64,000 bases of DNA. Source: Halichoerus grypus (lineage: Eukaryota > Chordata > Mammalia > Carnivora > Phocidae). The translations under genes were made by a program, and so were the position numbers. Below, piece after piece: positions 29,101 to 43,200 of this stretch (positions are counted from its first letter, which is position 1; every line of letters starts with the position of its first letter). The notes below the pieces were generated by a model that was given only the letters and a program-made list of their open reading frames with translations, had not been told where the DNA came from and did no database searches. The stretch is taken from positions 150,828,762-150,892,761 of the forward strand of contig NC_135718.1 in the NCBI RefSeq assembly GCF_964656455.1. Direction: 5' to 3'.

Positions 29101-31414
29101 CAGACCAACATCAGACTATCCATAATCACCAGATGAGAGCTTTCCAGAGTTTCACCTTCAGCCCGTAGGGAGAGGGGACACCCCATCAGGTTTAGGTTTC
29201 ACGCAGAGGGTGGTGGCTACCTTAGTGCAGTGGGGACCTTGCTTCTGGTTGCTCACATCTCCCTTATCAATGGCCCAAGCTTGGGAGCTGAGGATGAGCT
29301 CTTTCATTCCAAGGGACCCCAAGGTTTGGTAAACATGGATAGAGCTACAATTATCTGCCCATGTGCTGCTGGTTCTGGCCCCAGTTTGGAGGGACTAGTC
29401 ATCCAGGATATTGGATGGTCCTAGAAGTAGAGGAGGAGGGAAGGTGTACTGATCCAAAGAGTTCACCTGCAAGTTGAGGAACACTTGCGTATACACCGTG
29501 TTGTCCACAGACGCAGGCACCATGCTTTCCGGAGTGACGAGATCATACTCTGCTTGCCCTTCAGATGATGAGTCAGATCCAGTGCTTTCCTGAGTGAGCA
29601 AGTCATACTCCTGGTGTCTTCTAGCCTCGGCTGTGCCAGTCCTCTCCTGGTTCTTCTCCGTTGTTTCACTGCTGTCGGAGGTGGGCCTATGCTCTTGCTT
29701 GGCAGTCTTAGGGAAAGTGTCCAGCTTCTGACACCCTTGGGAGAGCATATTGCATAGTGGGTGGCCAGCAGTGAGTTTTGAACACATTGTGCGGGCTTGG
29801 TAAAAAGTGTGCCAACCCCCACCTCCTTCTTGTTTTGTGCAAGGATCCAACCTACTCTGACTTCTACTCCAGGTGAGGCCCAAAGAACTGGAGGAGAGGT
29901 TGTTTTCCTGTCTCCCCACAGGGGACTCTATTCCACTCTCCCTTCCTCCTTCCTTTCAAGCATTCACTCATTTCCACTTGGTAAACATTCATGGAGTGTG
30001 ACATGAGATGGACTTAGCAACGCTCAGTGAGCCAAACTGGCTCTGTTGGCTAAGCCATCCTAAGTGCCATGGTGTATACTCTGGGAAAACACAAAGGTCA
30101 TTTGACCTGCTCTTGAAGGAGGACACTGTCTAGCGGGGGGTCAGATCCATACAGAAATCAATGAATGCAAGCCCAGCTCTGGCGAGGGTGACATGAAAAG
30201 TGTGAGGAAAATGTGAGGACATGGTCTCTGGTTAGGAAGCAGAGAAGAGCTCATGAAAGTGATGGGATTGAGGTGGGCCTTGATGGAGGGGTGGGATTTT
30301 GATGAGTGACAGGCTATTCTTCGTTGAAGAAGCAGCATGATTAAGGGCAGGTGTGAAACCCTTTCTTTTGGGAAAAGATGGTATTCAAAATATTTAACAG
30401 ATGCAATGGACTGGGTGTAGGACAATCAGAATGGGTGTCTGTATTGAACAATTGGTTGGCACACTAGGTACATGTCTAGCTGCCTTTGGGGACACAGCAA
30501 GCAGCCCATTCTGTGTGTAGAATAATAATGGCTTACACTTACCAAGTGCCTAGTATGTATCAGACACCAGTCTAAATACTTTTCACTAATAAACTTATTC
30601 AATCTGCATGAAACCACATAAAACAAAAACTATATATATATATTTTTTGCAGATGAGGAAACTGGAGCACATAAGGGTTAAATATTTGCCTGAGTAAGTG
30701 GTAGGGTCAGGATTTGAATGTTGGAAACCTAGTCCCTGATGTTCTTTTTTTTTTTTCCTGTTGTTCTTAACTAATACTCAAAACTGCTCCCTATGGGATT
30801 TGCATAGGAAAAAAGTAGGTAAAGCGTGGTCTGGTTAAATACTGAATGAGAATATAACAGTAATTACCACCTATTGAGTTCACACTGTTGGCACTGACCC
30901 ACTCAGTACTCACAGCAACTCTAAGAATTGGGCGCACATATTTTACAAGGTAGGTAAGGAAACTGATGCATAGAGATTGAATTGCCCAAGATCACTAATG
31001 AGCAGAATTGAGATTCAAATACAGGACTATCTGACCTCAGAACACATACACTTGGGCCCTAGGTTTTATTGCCTTTTGAGTAACAGACAAAGGCCATGAG
31101 GAGCCATTGATGGTTTTAGAGCAGTCAGTGTTGACTTGGCAAAGTGATGAGCAGAAGGGATAGAAGAGAGAAACCCTGGGGAAGGAATGGCCAGTTAGGA
31201 AACTGGTATACTATTTTAGAGAAGAATTAACAAGGAATGGGAATGTCTGTTAATGAGGACTAGTTAAATAAATTAAGGCACATCTGTAGGATGGAATAAA
31301 TGGGAGTCAGTCTTACATATGTTAATATTACTAGGATATTCTCTTAAGTTAAAAAAGCAAGGTTCAAGAAAATGCTATAGATTGCTCCCATATGTGTAAT
31401 TAAAGGAAAGGTAC

Positions 31415-31459
<45 letters not shown>

Positions 31460-34400
31460 TGCTCAAATATATTTAATGCCCATAAATGCATTAAAGACCC
31501 CTAAAGGATTTTGAAATGCATCTTAATTATGAAGGCCTTTTGGGGGGACCAGGAGATTGGGATTGAGAAGGAGATTAAACTGTATACTATGTGAATATAT
31601 GACTTTTCAATATAAAAACCCTATTCAATAAACAAAAGAATTGTGACATGATGAACCTCGGCAGTGACAGAAGATCTAGAGAAGAGGAGACTTTGGAGAG
31701 ATGCTGGGGAGGTTAAAGAAGCAGACCTTGGGAGCTGAGGAAAGGTGCTGGGGAGGGAGGAAGAGCAGGGGTGACAGTGGTGTCCCTACTTCCTTACTCC
31801 CGTGCCCAGAGCACCAAGGAACAAGGGCACAGGCTGGGGGAGACCAGGGTCTGCCCCCCAGCTGTGGGGAGGGAGCTGATGGGAAGCTCCACACTTAGCC
31901 TCATTCCCACTTCTTGGTCCCTTTCTCTTGATTACATTTTCCCATCCGAAAAGTCTGCACTGTTGGATTACTTGAGCCGCTGGCATCCCACCCATCCCAC
32001 CCATCACTCCTTCTGTTCCATCTCTTTGAGGGATCTCCTCCATGAGAGGTTACCTGGGTTTTTTTATAGCAGGGTTGTCCCAGTGGGTGGAGTTTGGGAA
32101 TTCCTTAGAACTCCAGAGCTTAGAGTTCAGGGTGGTAATTGAGGACTGAGCAATGGGAAAGGGGGGTGGTAAGATGCAGGCATCTCAGCTCAATGCTCCA
32201 ATACCCATCAGGACAGTTCCACTTTTGCACACTTTGTGCTATTGGGGTGTTGCACAGTATTTTGTTTGAAGAAAGCATTCCTTAGCTTTTTTTTTTTTTT
32301 TTTTTATTCCTTAGCTTTTTTAAAAGTTGGAAAACCACTGCCTCAGTGATGTTCTTGGGTAATAGGTGTCCTAGACAGTCTCATGGGTTTTAATTTTAAT
32401 TAGGTTTTAGTTTTGCTCCTACCACAGTTTCTATCATTCTATCTGGCCTTTGTTCCTCCATTCTTGGAGTGAGGAAAATAACTCCATCCTCACCGGAGGC
32501 CACATTTAAGTGATGATAATGCCCGAGGAACCTTAGAGACCCCAGAGGACAGGCTGCCTCCCCTAGCTCTGATTACCATCTTTCCTGAGTCTGTCCTCGT
32601 TGTGGTTTCTGTTCCCCAAACCACCTTCCTTCTCCAAACCACAGTACTTCTTCAACTTTAACAAGCTTATGATTCACCTTAAGATGCAGGCTAGAGCTCA
32701 GTATCTGGGGTGGTGCCCAAGATTTGCATTTCTAACAAGCTCCTGGGTGGTGCTCATGTTGCGGGTTGGCAGATCACACCAAATAAATAGCCAGGCTTTG
32801 GAGCTTCCATCTGACCCAGGGACCCCACAGCCTGTCTCATTGGTGATATTACCTGGTGCGTCTGTTGGGGTTTCAGCGTGGCTGGAGTTGGAGGCTGGGT
32901 CTGAACCTGACAAACCAAGATACAGAAGGTTTATCAATAGGTCTGTGAGGACAGAGGTGTCTGATTCTGAGTGTCAAAGGAGACAGGGAGAGATTTCCAG
33001 GGACAAAGACAAGAAAAAGGCTCTAGGGAGGAGATGAACCCTGATGTGACTAGGAACCCATGGGACAGGGTGACCAGAGTCCTAAGGTCATCTTCAAATG
33101 AGGAGAGGGCCCTGGACCCTCCTGCCATCCCTCTGTCCCCTCTGTGGTAGCCAATCATCAGATTTGTTTGCTGTCTTGCAGGAATTGTTCTAGGGATCCT
33201 ATGTGTTCTAACCAATATGCTCTTTCTGGGAACTATTCCATTTCCCCTGTAATATGAAATTCTGAGGGAGCTGCCAATCATAATAGCTAATCCCATTGGC
33301 CACAGAGATTGGTCCAAGCAATGGCCACATGACCCAAGGCTGCGCCAATCAGAGATCTTTCGAGTTGGAGGGAAACATCTTTTTTCTCTTCCTGGTGGCA
33401 TATCTTAGTAGGTGTGAGTCTGGAGCTACCAACTGCTGGGTTGTGGCACACCCCACCCCCACCCTGCCCCTCAGCTCAAAGAGAAAAGTTAAGGTGAGAG
33501 ATGGAGGGCTCTGGTGATTTTTGAGACTCTGGTAACATTTGTCCCTAAGGCCAGCTCCTTCCCTGTCTTTCCCACAGATTGATTATGTGAGTCTCAAAAT
33601 AATAAATCGCACCTCCTGCACCCTCCCACCCTTTTAAAGGTAGTTTGAGTCAGGTTTCAAGGATTTGTAACTAAATTTAGAGTCCCAGCTAACAGCCCTT
33701 CCCCCCATCACTCTGAGAAGAAATGAACTTTTGGGAGAGTGGGGGTAAGAGGGGATCATGAGAGGGCAGACAAGTCTCCAGAGGTCCCAGGGATATGGTC
33801 TAGTGCTGGCAGGTGCCAATGATCTCAGAAACCCACACGGTCTTTTTCGCTTCCAAATGCACCAGATGAAGATCCCAAAGCACAGGATGGAGGCCATCAA
33901 GGAGAGCCCAATGTAAAGCTCTGTGTTTCTCTCAGGCCCTATGAAGAGGAAATGAATGATATTAATATAAATAATGACAAGGAGATTGGAACAAACAATG
34001 GACAAAGCATAATGGTCATCCTACCTGCCTCTTAAAATCTCATGTTATTGCAGAAAATATGCCTTTTCATTCATTCATTCTACAACTATTTATTGAGCAG
34101 GCATTGTTCTGGGCTAGAAGTTATAGCAGTACTTAAGGCAGACACTGTCCTGAGGTAGAGAAATTTATGCCTTGCTCAGTGTCCAGAGTTTTAAATACCT
34201 GAACAGGATTTGAATGCAGGCTGCCTGATCCTAGGACACCCTTATCCATCACACTACACTGCTCCTCTCTGTAAATGGTGTAAGGGCAGTTCTAGGCTCG
34301 AGACAGAGTCAAGATTCCACTTAATAGGGCTCTAAATCCGTCTGCCAGCCTGACCTAGCATTGTCACCCTAGGTAAACCTTCCTTTTTTCTACTTCCTTC

Positions 34401-37400
34401 TAGAGCAGAACAGAGCACAGAACTCAGGGTTCCAATCATGCTTCTGCTGTGTGACCTTGGGCAAGTCCCTTATCCTTTTTGAGTCTCAGTGTCTTTATGT
34501 AATGGAGAATAGTAAGAGTATTTGCTGTGTAAGATTATTGTGAAGTTAATTGTGTTAAAATGCACAAGGATAGAATAGTGCCTGGCATCTATTAAGAGCC
34601 ACTAGGGCTTTCTTTCTAGCTTCCACTCACAGTCTGTGTTCCTTTGTGGTCTGCATTCGTTCACCTATCAATTTCTTCTTTTTTTTTTTTGGTAAGATTT
34701 TTTAAATTTATTTTTTGACAGAGAGAGACAGTGAGAGAGGGAACACAAGCAGGGGGAGTGGGAGAGGGAGAAGCAGGCTTCCCGCTGAGTAAGGAGCCCG
34801 ATGCCGGGCTCAATCCCAGGACCCTGGGATCATGACCTGAGCCAAAGGCAGATGCTTAATGACTGAGCCACCCAGGCGCCCCTCTTTAACCTATCAATTT
34901 CTATCAACTCATCTCCACTAACTCCTGACACTGTGCTGTCCAAGTATGGTAGCCACAAGCCATGGTATGAGCCCTTGGAATGTGGCCAGTATGACTGAAG
35001 AACTAAATTGCTTATTTTATTTGATTTTTAAAAAATTAAAATTGAAATTGAAATATGGCGATTCAATTCCTTATTGAAAAGCTGATAAGTAGGTTTGGAA
35101 AAACTTGGATATGTAAATCTATTTTTTTCAACTGTTACTTTTAAGAAATCTGAATACAGATCAAGTACCTCCCATGGAAATTTGGCATCTGAATTGAGAT
35201 GGGCTGCTGGTGTAAAATACATACTGGATTCAAAAAGTTAGTACAACATGAAATGTAAATTATCTTAAGGATATTGTATTGAATACAATCCAAAATGGTG
35301 ATATTTTGGATTTAGGGGGTTAAATAAAACATATTATTAAAGTTAGTTTTACTTGTTTCTTTTGGCTTTATCTAATGTGGCTATTAGAAAGTGTAAATTA
35401 GGGGCACCTGGGTGGCTCAGTCATTAAGCGTCTGCCTTCAGCTCAGGTCATGATCCCAGGGTCCTGGGATTGAGCCCCACGTCGGGCTCCCTGCTCCGTG
35501 GGAAGCCTGCTTCTCCCTTTCCCACTCCCCCAGCTTGTGTTCCCTCTCTCACTGTGTCTCTCTGTCAAATAAATAAATAATAAAATCTTTAAAAAAAATA
35601 GAAAGTGTAAATTACATGTGTGATTCCCATTATATTTCTATTGGAATATGCTACTCTAAAGCACTCTCGCCCACACTCCCTCACTGCACTTCATAAAGAA
35701 CCACTCAGAATGCAAACACTTGGACCCAAGCATCCAAGGCCCTGAGGTCTGACTGAGCAGAGATAAAGGGTAACCTGGACAGATGTTGCCGGAAAGAAAC
35801 TGCTGGGAGCTGTTGCTGACAGGGTTGCTGGTGATGCATGTGAAGTTGGGATGATTTTCACCACTTGTCCAAGAGACATTGAGGTGAGGTCCCCCTTGGG
35901 ACTCGAAGGTTCCTTTCGGTATGGGGGTCCATCTATATGTCACATTGTGTCCACTGTCCTCCACTGAGCATGTCAGGCTGACCCTGCAGATGCCATCCTC
36001 AGCAAGCCCAGGATGCCAGGTAATTTTTGGCTTCTTCAATCTCCCTGTGTGAGGAGAAAGACAGACCTAATGCAGAGTCAGGTCTGCCTGCTGGGCAGTC
36101 ACCATGTCTTCACTCAACCAGAATACACTCATGAAGTTGTGTGTTGACACTGCATTAGGGCTGAGAAAGTGCCTCCAGAAGTCACAGGCATTTTGGAGTG
36201 CACCTGGCCTTTCTCTTGGTAGTCATGAAATCTCAGACATATCACTTCACCTCTTTGGGCGTTTGATGCTCAGATGTTAAATAGAGGAGTTAATGAAAAC
36301 TGGAAAAAAAGATACCACATCACTCTATACAGTACCTTGTGAAGAACTAGCAAACCCATCGACACAGGTAAGTACAATGTCCCATGTGCTTTGAAGACTC
36401 TTGAAGACTTACATGTTGAGGTTCCATCATCTAAGTTTTTTATCCAGGAGATAAAGTGTAAAGAGGTGAGTGCAGTGCTGACATAGAGTTAGTGCTCAAT
36501 AAATGTTAGCAATTTTAAAAGAAATATAACATTGGCTCCAGTTGTTCCCAGTTTATTATTATTTTTACTTAATCTTCTTGCCTTATTTTTAATATTTGAG
36601 TCACAGTATGCTATAGATGTGGACTAGCTGACTTCCAGCATATTTTAACAGGACCACGCACAGTGATTCTTCACAGATACTTAGACACCAGCAAACCCAG
36701 ACAGGGGATGTGATGACCATGTCTGGATGGTACAGGTGAAGGAGCTGGCAAATGTAAGCCCAACTGTCAAGACAAGCTCCTGCGAGGCCAAAGCCTGAGG
36801 AGAAGACTGCAAGTTCTGTCCCTCACACTCGGGAGAGCCAAGCAACCGTCCCTCGTGGAGGTCATAGGGTCTTTGGACACTAAAGCCTTTCTCCTCAGTC
36901 TTCTCTGAGTCCACTCCAGCCAGCTGTGCCCTTATATTCTATAAAAATGCGGGTTGAAGAGTTCTGAGACCCACCTGACAAGCAATGCAGGAGGACAGGA
37001 GCAAGTACTGAAGGTTGGGTGGTGGAGATTAACTGGAAACTTAGTAAAAGGGGGACCTTGGCAGGTAGATTTTGCCCAGCTGCTGGCTGGAAATTTTTCC
37101 TCCTGTGAGTTGACTGGTCTGGACTCAATAGCCGTCCTAGTGATCTGAGGCATTTTGGTAGGAAGAGAGGCTCGAGGGAGGAGGGAGGCAGGGAAAGCAG
37201 CAAAGAGGAGAAACATCTCAGGGAAGGAATCTAATGATGAGTGCTCTGCTCAGAAACTCACCATAGACGAGCAGGGTGATGTGTTTTGTGCTGATGACTC
37301 CGGAGGCCTTTGAGCACACATAGGCATAGTAGTGGCCAGCATTCTCCATCTTTAGCTGGCCAATCATCAGGGAGTAGTCTTGGCTAGAGTTCTTGTTGGG

Positions 37401-40187
37401 ATCCTTGAACTTAATGAATGGATCAGCTGTTGCTGCTTCTTTCTGCTCTTTGCTGATAATAGATGTGTTAAACATCCAGATGACGTTCTCTCCGGAGTGA
37501 CTGGCCGAGAGTGTTAGGGGCAGGGTGACTGACTCCCCCAGGATCCCCACCACCATCTCCCCCATTGACTCTCCTCTGGAGGCTCCTGGAGCTGCAGTCA
37601 GAGATGAAACATTGTGGCTTCAGTCATTGGCTCTCTTCTCTTAACCCTCAGCCTGCCTGAAGGAGATGGAAGCCCCATAGGCTCTCCTGCCCACACCTCC
37701 TTTCCCTTCCTCTGATGAGGCATCCCATGAACACTTGTCATGGACAGATATGCACCTGGCTCTGCCTTTTGCATACTCAGGCCTCTCTCACCCTCCCTGT
37801 CCTTCTGAGGAGACCTCAGGAGATACCTCCACCCAAACAAAGAACAGACTAGATCTCTTCATCCATATTCTCTTCCCTTCCCTTGCTCTACCCTTGGAGT
37901 TTCACAGCTCCCTGGGAGTTCCCAAGTGCCCTGCCAGTCTCTTTCAGGCCCCGGAGGGTAGAGAACAAGAGTTCTTCAAGCCTGTCTTCTTCCCCACTCC
38001 ACCTGTGTCCTGCCAGGACCCTGGCGGTTTAAACTTCATAGCTGCTCAGACCATTTCTGGAATCCCCTGGAGGGCCTAAGTGGAGCCTGTACCTGTACAG
38101 AACTGCCGGGCGTGGACGGGGCTGGAGGTGTTCTGGCTGACTGGGTTCCTGGCTGTGCAGGTGTATGGCAGGTCTGGGTCACACAGCCTCCAGTGGATGA
38201 TGAAAGTGGCGCCCTCATGGGATTCAGAAGCTTGGGCGTCCCTCAGGGTCCAGCTGTACAGAACACTTGTCCCTGCCCTCTCCACAAAGCAAATCAAGGT
38301 AATGTTACAGGAGCCACTATCAGACATGTTCACAGACTTCATGATGACCTGAGGCTCCGGCACCTGCTCTGTAGGGACAACAGCAATGAGGAGATTACTC
38401 AGAGCCTTGCTGCAGCAGGAAAGGGCTGGGAGAAGGCGCTGATGATAGAAGACCTAGGGATAGAAGGAAGAAGCCAGAATACCTGTTCCAGGGGAAGTTT
38501 TCTCTTCCCACTGCAGCCTAGACCGAGTGCCTCTCTTCTACACTTCCATAAATCCTGTATAGGTGTTATCTCCGTGACTCAACATGACACTAGTGTGATT
38601 ACTCCTCTCTCCCCACATCAGTATATGAACTACTTGAGGACAGGGCCAATGCCTGTGTCTGAATATCTAACACCTGAATGGCCCATAAAAGTCTCTCTTG
38701 AGTGTTTGGTGAATAAATAGATAAATGAGGCAGCCCCAAACACTGTGGAACAGGGAGCTCCGCCTCTAGAATTTGAGTTGCTTTTGCCTTTTAGTCTGAA
38801 TTTATGACCGTTGTGCTTCCAGACCTTCTTCCTGATCTTTTCCTTTCCCTTTGTTCCATTTCCTCTATCCACAGTGTGTGTGTGTGTGTGTGTGTGTGTT
38901 TAAGTTTGCTTTTTCGGAGGAATTGGTAATACATAAAATTGAAAAGATACAAAAAAGTGTACATAATTAAAAAAGCAAGCTTTCTTGTCTCCAGCTACCT
39001 ATTTCCTCTCCCCAGGAATTACTGTTATGAATTTCTTATTGATCTTTCTAGAAATATTCTAGGTATAGATACATACATGATAGTATACTATATTTATACT
39101 GTCCTGAACCCTCTAAAATTTAATAATACATTGGATTTCTGGCGAAGATGGCAGAGTAGAAGAACCCTAAGCTCACTTGTCCCATGGATACAACCAGATA
39201 ACACCCACATCAATGTAAATAACCCAGAAAATGACCTGAAGACTGCCAGAACAAATGCTCCACAGCTAAACATATAGAAGAGGTCACATCAAAGAGGGTA
39301 GGAAAGGCAGAGATGCAGCTGGGAGCTAAATGGACCCATAGGACTGTCCATGCGAGGGAGAGATGGTGTGGGTGCAGAGGAGGGACAGAAACAGACTCTC
39401 ACACAGGGAAGATGAATCCCCATAACATTTGGTTTTGAAAAACCAGAGGGGCCTAATTTCATGAGTTCTTATAATCAGCGGGGCTTAACACCTGGAACTT
39501 TAAAATTCAGCTGGCTGGGCTCTGGGAGGGGGAGAGGAAACTGAATCCCTGCCCTTAAAGAGGCAGCACAAAAAACAGCATAGAAGCAGCAGTTTGAAAA
39601 ACACCTGGAATATATGGGAAGGAGATTTGTTTACTAATCTCAGAGCATGTGCTGGAATGGCAGAGATCATTGGGAGACTTCTCCAGGAACAAAGGAGTTG
39701 AAGGACATCATTTCCCTCCCCTGCCCCCCCTCCCCAGCCTAGACACATGGATACCTGTGGGAACCAGTGCAGTGCCAACTCAATACGTAACTTGCTAATA
39801 GCACCCTCGACCCCCACATTTTCCTGTAGACATGCCCTTTCCAGTCATGCCTCCATTCCAGGTCCCCTCCCACAGCAGACCTGCACACACCTTGCTAACA
39901 CCAGACACCCTGCGCTCCACCCAACCCCCACTTCTGCAGATCTGCCCCCTCCAACCCAGCTTGCGTGGGTCCCATTTGCTATAGGTCCCCTCCTGCAGCC
40001 CACTAGCGCAAACCTTGATAACACTGCCCAGCTTGCCCCTGAGTTCTCCTGTGGTCCTGCCCCCTCCAATGCGCCCTGGCCAAAGCCCACCCAAAGTGGT
40101 GCCACAAACCTGGCAGTGTGCAAGGAGTGCCAGCAGGGGCCAGCACCACTCCAAAGTGATTCCTGTCCCAGGGAGAAGGGAAGATAA

Positions 40188-40228
<41 letters not shown>

Positions 40229-43200
40229 TCCAACCATTGCCCTAGCAATGGGCTAAGGGCAGACATCTGGTCTGAGTGCAGGCCTTGCCCACCAATGAAA
40301 GCTTCTCAGGGAACAAAACAAGGAAAGCACCCTGTATTCAGTGCTATTGCATCTCTGGCAAATGCCTGGTCTGACTCAACTCAAGCCCAGGCAGCCCTAG
40401 ACTGGCCCACTAATAACACAAGGACCAAACCCTGCCCACAACAAGCAAGGATGTCATTGCAGATGACTGGACTGAAGGCAAAATTGTCTCAGCCACACCA
40501 GTAGGGCATACACAACACATATAGGAGACACCCCTAGAGCTCCAATTTCTGGTGAATGGGAACATTGCACTTCAGGGCACTCCAGGACCTCTTCTTTATA
40601 AGGCCACTACTTTCAAGAGCATGAGACACAACTGACTTTCCTACCACATATAAACAGACACAGATGGGAGGGATGGGGTGGCTGGTGATGGACATTGGGG
40701 AGGGTATGTGCTATGTGAGCACTGTGAATTATGTAAGACTGATGAATCACAGACCTTACCCCTGAAACAAACAGTACATTATATGTTAATAAAAAAAAAT
40801 AAACAGACACAGAGAATTAGACAAAATGAGGAGAAAGAGGAATATGTCCCAGATGAAAGAACAGGACAGACTCATGGCAACAGAGATAAGAGAAACTGAG
40901 ATAAGTAATATGCTGGATGGAGAATTTCAAGTAATGGTCATAAAGATACTCACTGGACTTGAGAAGAGTGGAGGCCCTCAGTGAGACCTTTAAAAAAGAA
41001 ATAGAAAACATAAAAAAGAACCAAGCAGAGACGAAGAACTCAATAACTGAAATTAAAAATACTTGGATGGAGGGGCACTTGGGTGGCACAGTCAGTTAAA
41101 CATCCGACTCTTGCTTTCAGCTCAAGTTGTGATCTCAGGGTCGTGAGAGTGAGCCCCACTTTGGGCTCCATGCTCAGCATGGAGTCTGCTTGAGATTCTT
41201 CTTCCTCTGCCCCTCCCACTCATGATCTCTCTCTCTCTCTCTAAAATAAATAAATAAATCTTAAAAAAAATACACAGATGGAATAAAAAGTAGACTAGAA
41301 GAAGCAGGTGAATGAATCAGTGACCTAGAGGACAGAGTAATGGAAAGCAATCAAGCTGAATGGGAGAGAGGAAAAAAATAATAAAAACTGAAAATAGACT
41401 TAGGGAATTCAGCAACACCATCAAGTGTAATAACATTCTCAATGTAGTGATTCCAGAAGGAGAAGAGAGAGAAAGGGGAGCAGAAAATTCATTTAAAGAA
41501 ATAATAGTTGAAAACTTACTGAATCTGAGGAAGGAGACAGAAATCCAGATCTAGGAGGCACAGAGAGCCCCCAAAAGTCAACCCAAGAAGGTTCACACCA
41601 AAACACATAGTAATTAAAATGGCAAAAAGTAGTGATAAAGAATTTTAAAAGCAGCAAGAGAAAACAGTTACATACAAGGAAGATCCCATAATGCTATGAG
41701 CTAATTTTTTAGCAGAAACTTTGTAGGCCAGAAGGGTGTATCATGATATATTCAAAATGCTGAAAGGAAAAAACCTGCAACCAAGAATATTCTATCCAGC
41801 AAGAGCTACCATTTAGAATAGAAGGAGAGACAAAGAGTTTCCCAGACAAAAGTTAAAGGAATTCATGACTACTAAACCAGCCCTATAAGAAATGTTAAAG
41901 GGGCCTCTTTGAGTGGAAAGGAAAGATCAGAAGTGGGAGTAAGAAAAGTAGGAAGCACAAAAGCAGTAAAAATAAGTTTATCTATAGAAATCAATCAAAG
42001 GATTCACTAAAAGGATATAAAGTATGACACCATATACTTGAACTGTGGGAGGGAGAGGAGTAAAAAATGTGTTCAAATTTAAGTGACCATCAACTTAATA
42101 TAGACTGCTATATGGAGAAGATGTTATATAAAAACCTATAATGGCAAGCACAAATCAAAACTAGTAATAGATATGCAAAAAATAAATGGAACAGAATCTA
42201 AGCATATCACTAAAGAAAGCCAACAAACCATGATACAAGAGAGCAAGAAAAGAAACAGAGAATAACTACAAAAATAACCATAAACAAGTAACAAAATGGC
42301 AATAAGTACATACCTATCAATAATTATTTTGAATGTAAATGGACTGAAAGCTCCAATCAAAAGACATAGGATGACAGAATGGATAAAAAAGCAAGACCTA
42401 TCTATGTGCTGCCTCCAAGAGCCTCATTTCAGACCTAAAGACACATGCAGATTGAAAGTGAAGGGATGGAAAAGAATTTATTATGCTAGTGGAAATGAAA
42501 AGAAAGCTGGGGATGCAATACTTGTATTGGACAAAATAGACTTTAAAACAAAGACTGTAACAAGAGACAAAAAAGGACACTATATAATCATAAAGGGTAC
42601 AATCCAACAAGAAGATATAACAATTGTAAATATTTATGCATGCAACATAGGAGTACCCAAATACACAAAACAGCTAATAACAAATGAAAAGGAAGTAATT
42701 AATAGTAATACAATAGTAGATAACCCACCATACAATAGTACAATACCCCACTTGCATCAATGGATAGATAATCCAAACAGAAAAGCAACAAGGAAACAAA
42801 TGGCTTTGGATGACACATCGGACCAGATGAATCTAACAGATATATTCAGAACATTTCATCCTAAAACAGTACAATACACATTCTTTTAAAGTGCACATGG
42901 AACATTCTTCAGAGTAGGTCACATACTAGGCCACTAAACAAGTCTCAACAAGTTCAAAAAGATCAAAGTCGTACCATGCATCTTTTCTGACAACAACACT
43001 ATGAAACTAGAAATCAATCACAAGAAAAAATTTGGGAAGAACACAAATACATGGAAGTTAAATAACATGCTACTAAACAATGAGTGGGTCAACCAAGAAG
43101 TCAAAGAAGAAATAAAAAAATACATGGAGACAAATGAAAATGAAAACACAGTGGTCCAAAATCTTTGGGATGCAGCAAAAGCTGTTCTAAGAAGGAAGTT

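Noticed and set aside
29395..29466. LY9 exon 8 read-through (VNSLDQYTF...) as the true C-terminus
   Set aside because: The donor CAG|GTGAAC and the downstream exons with TIYSCV and YENFT give a better, family-like tail.
36681..37216. Open minus-strand frames in LY9 intron 4
   Set aside because: They lack splice-consistent phases and Ig features. They lie between D3 and D4, which already join in phase.
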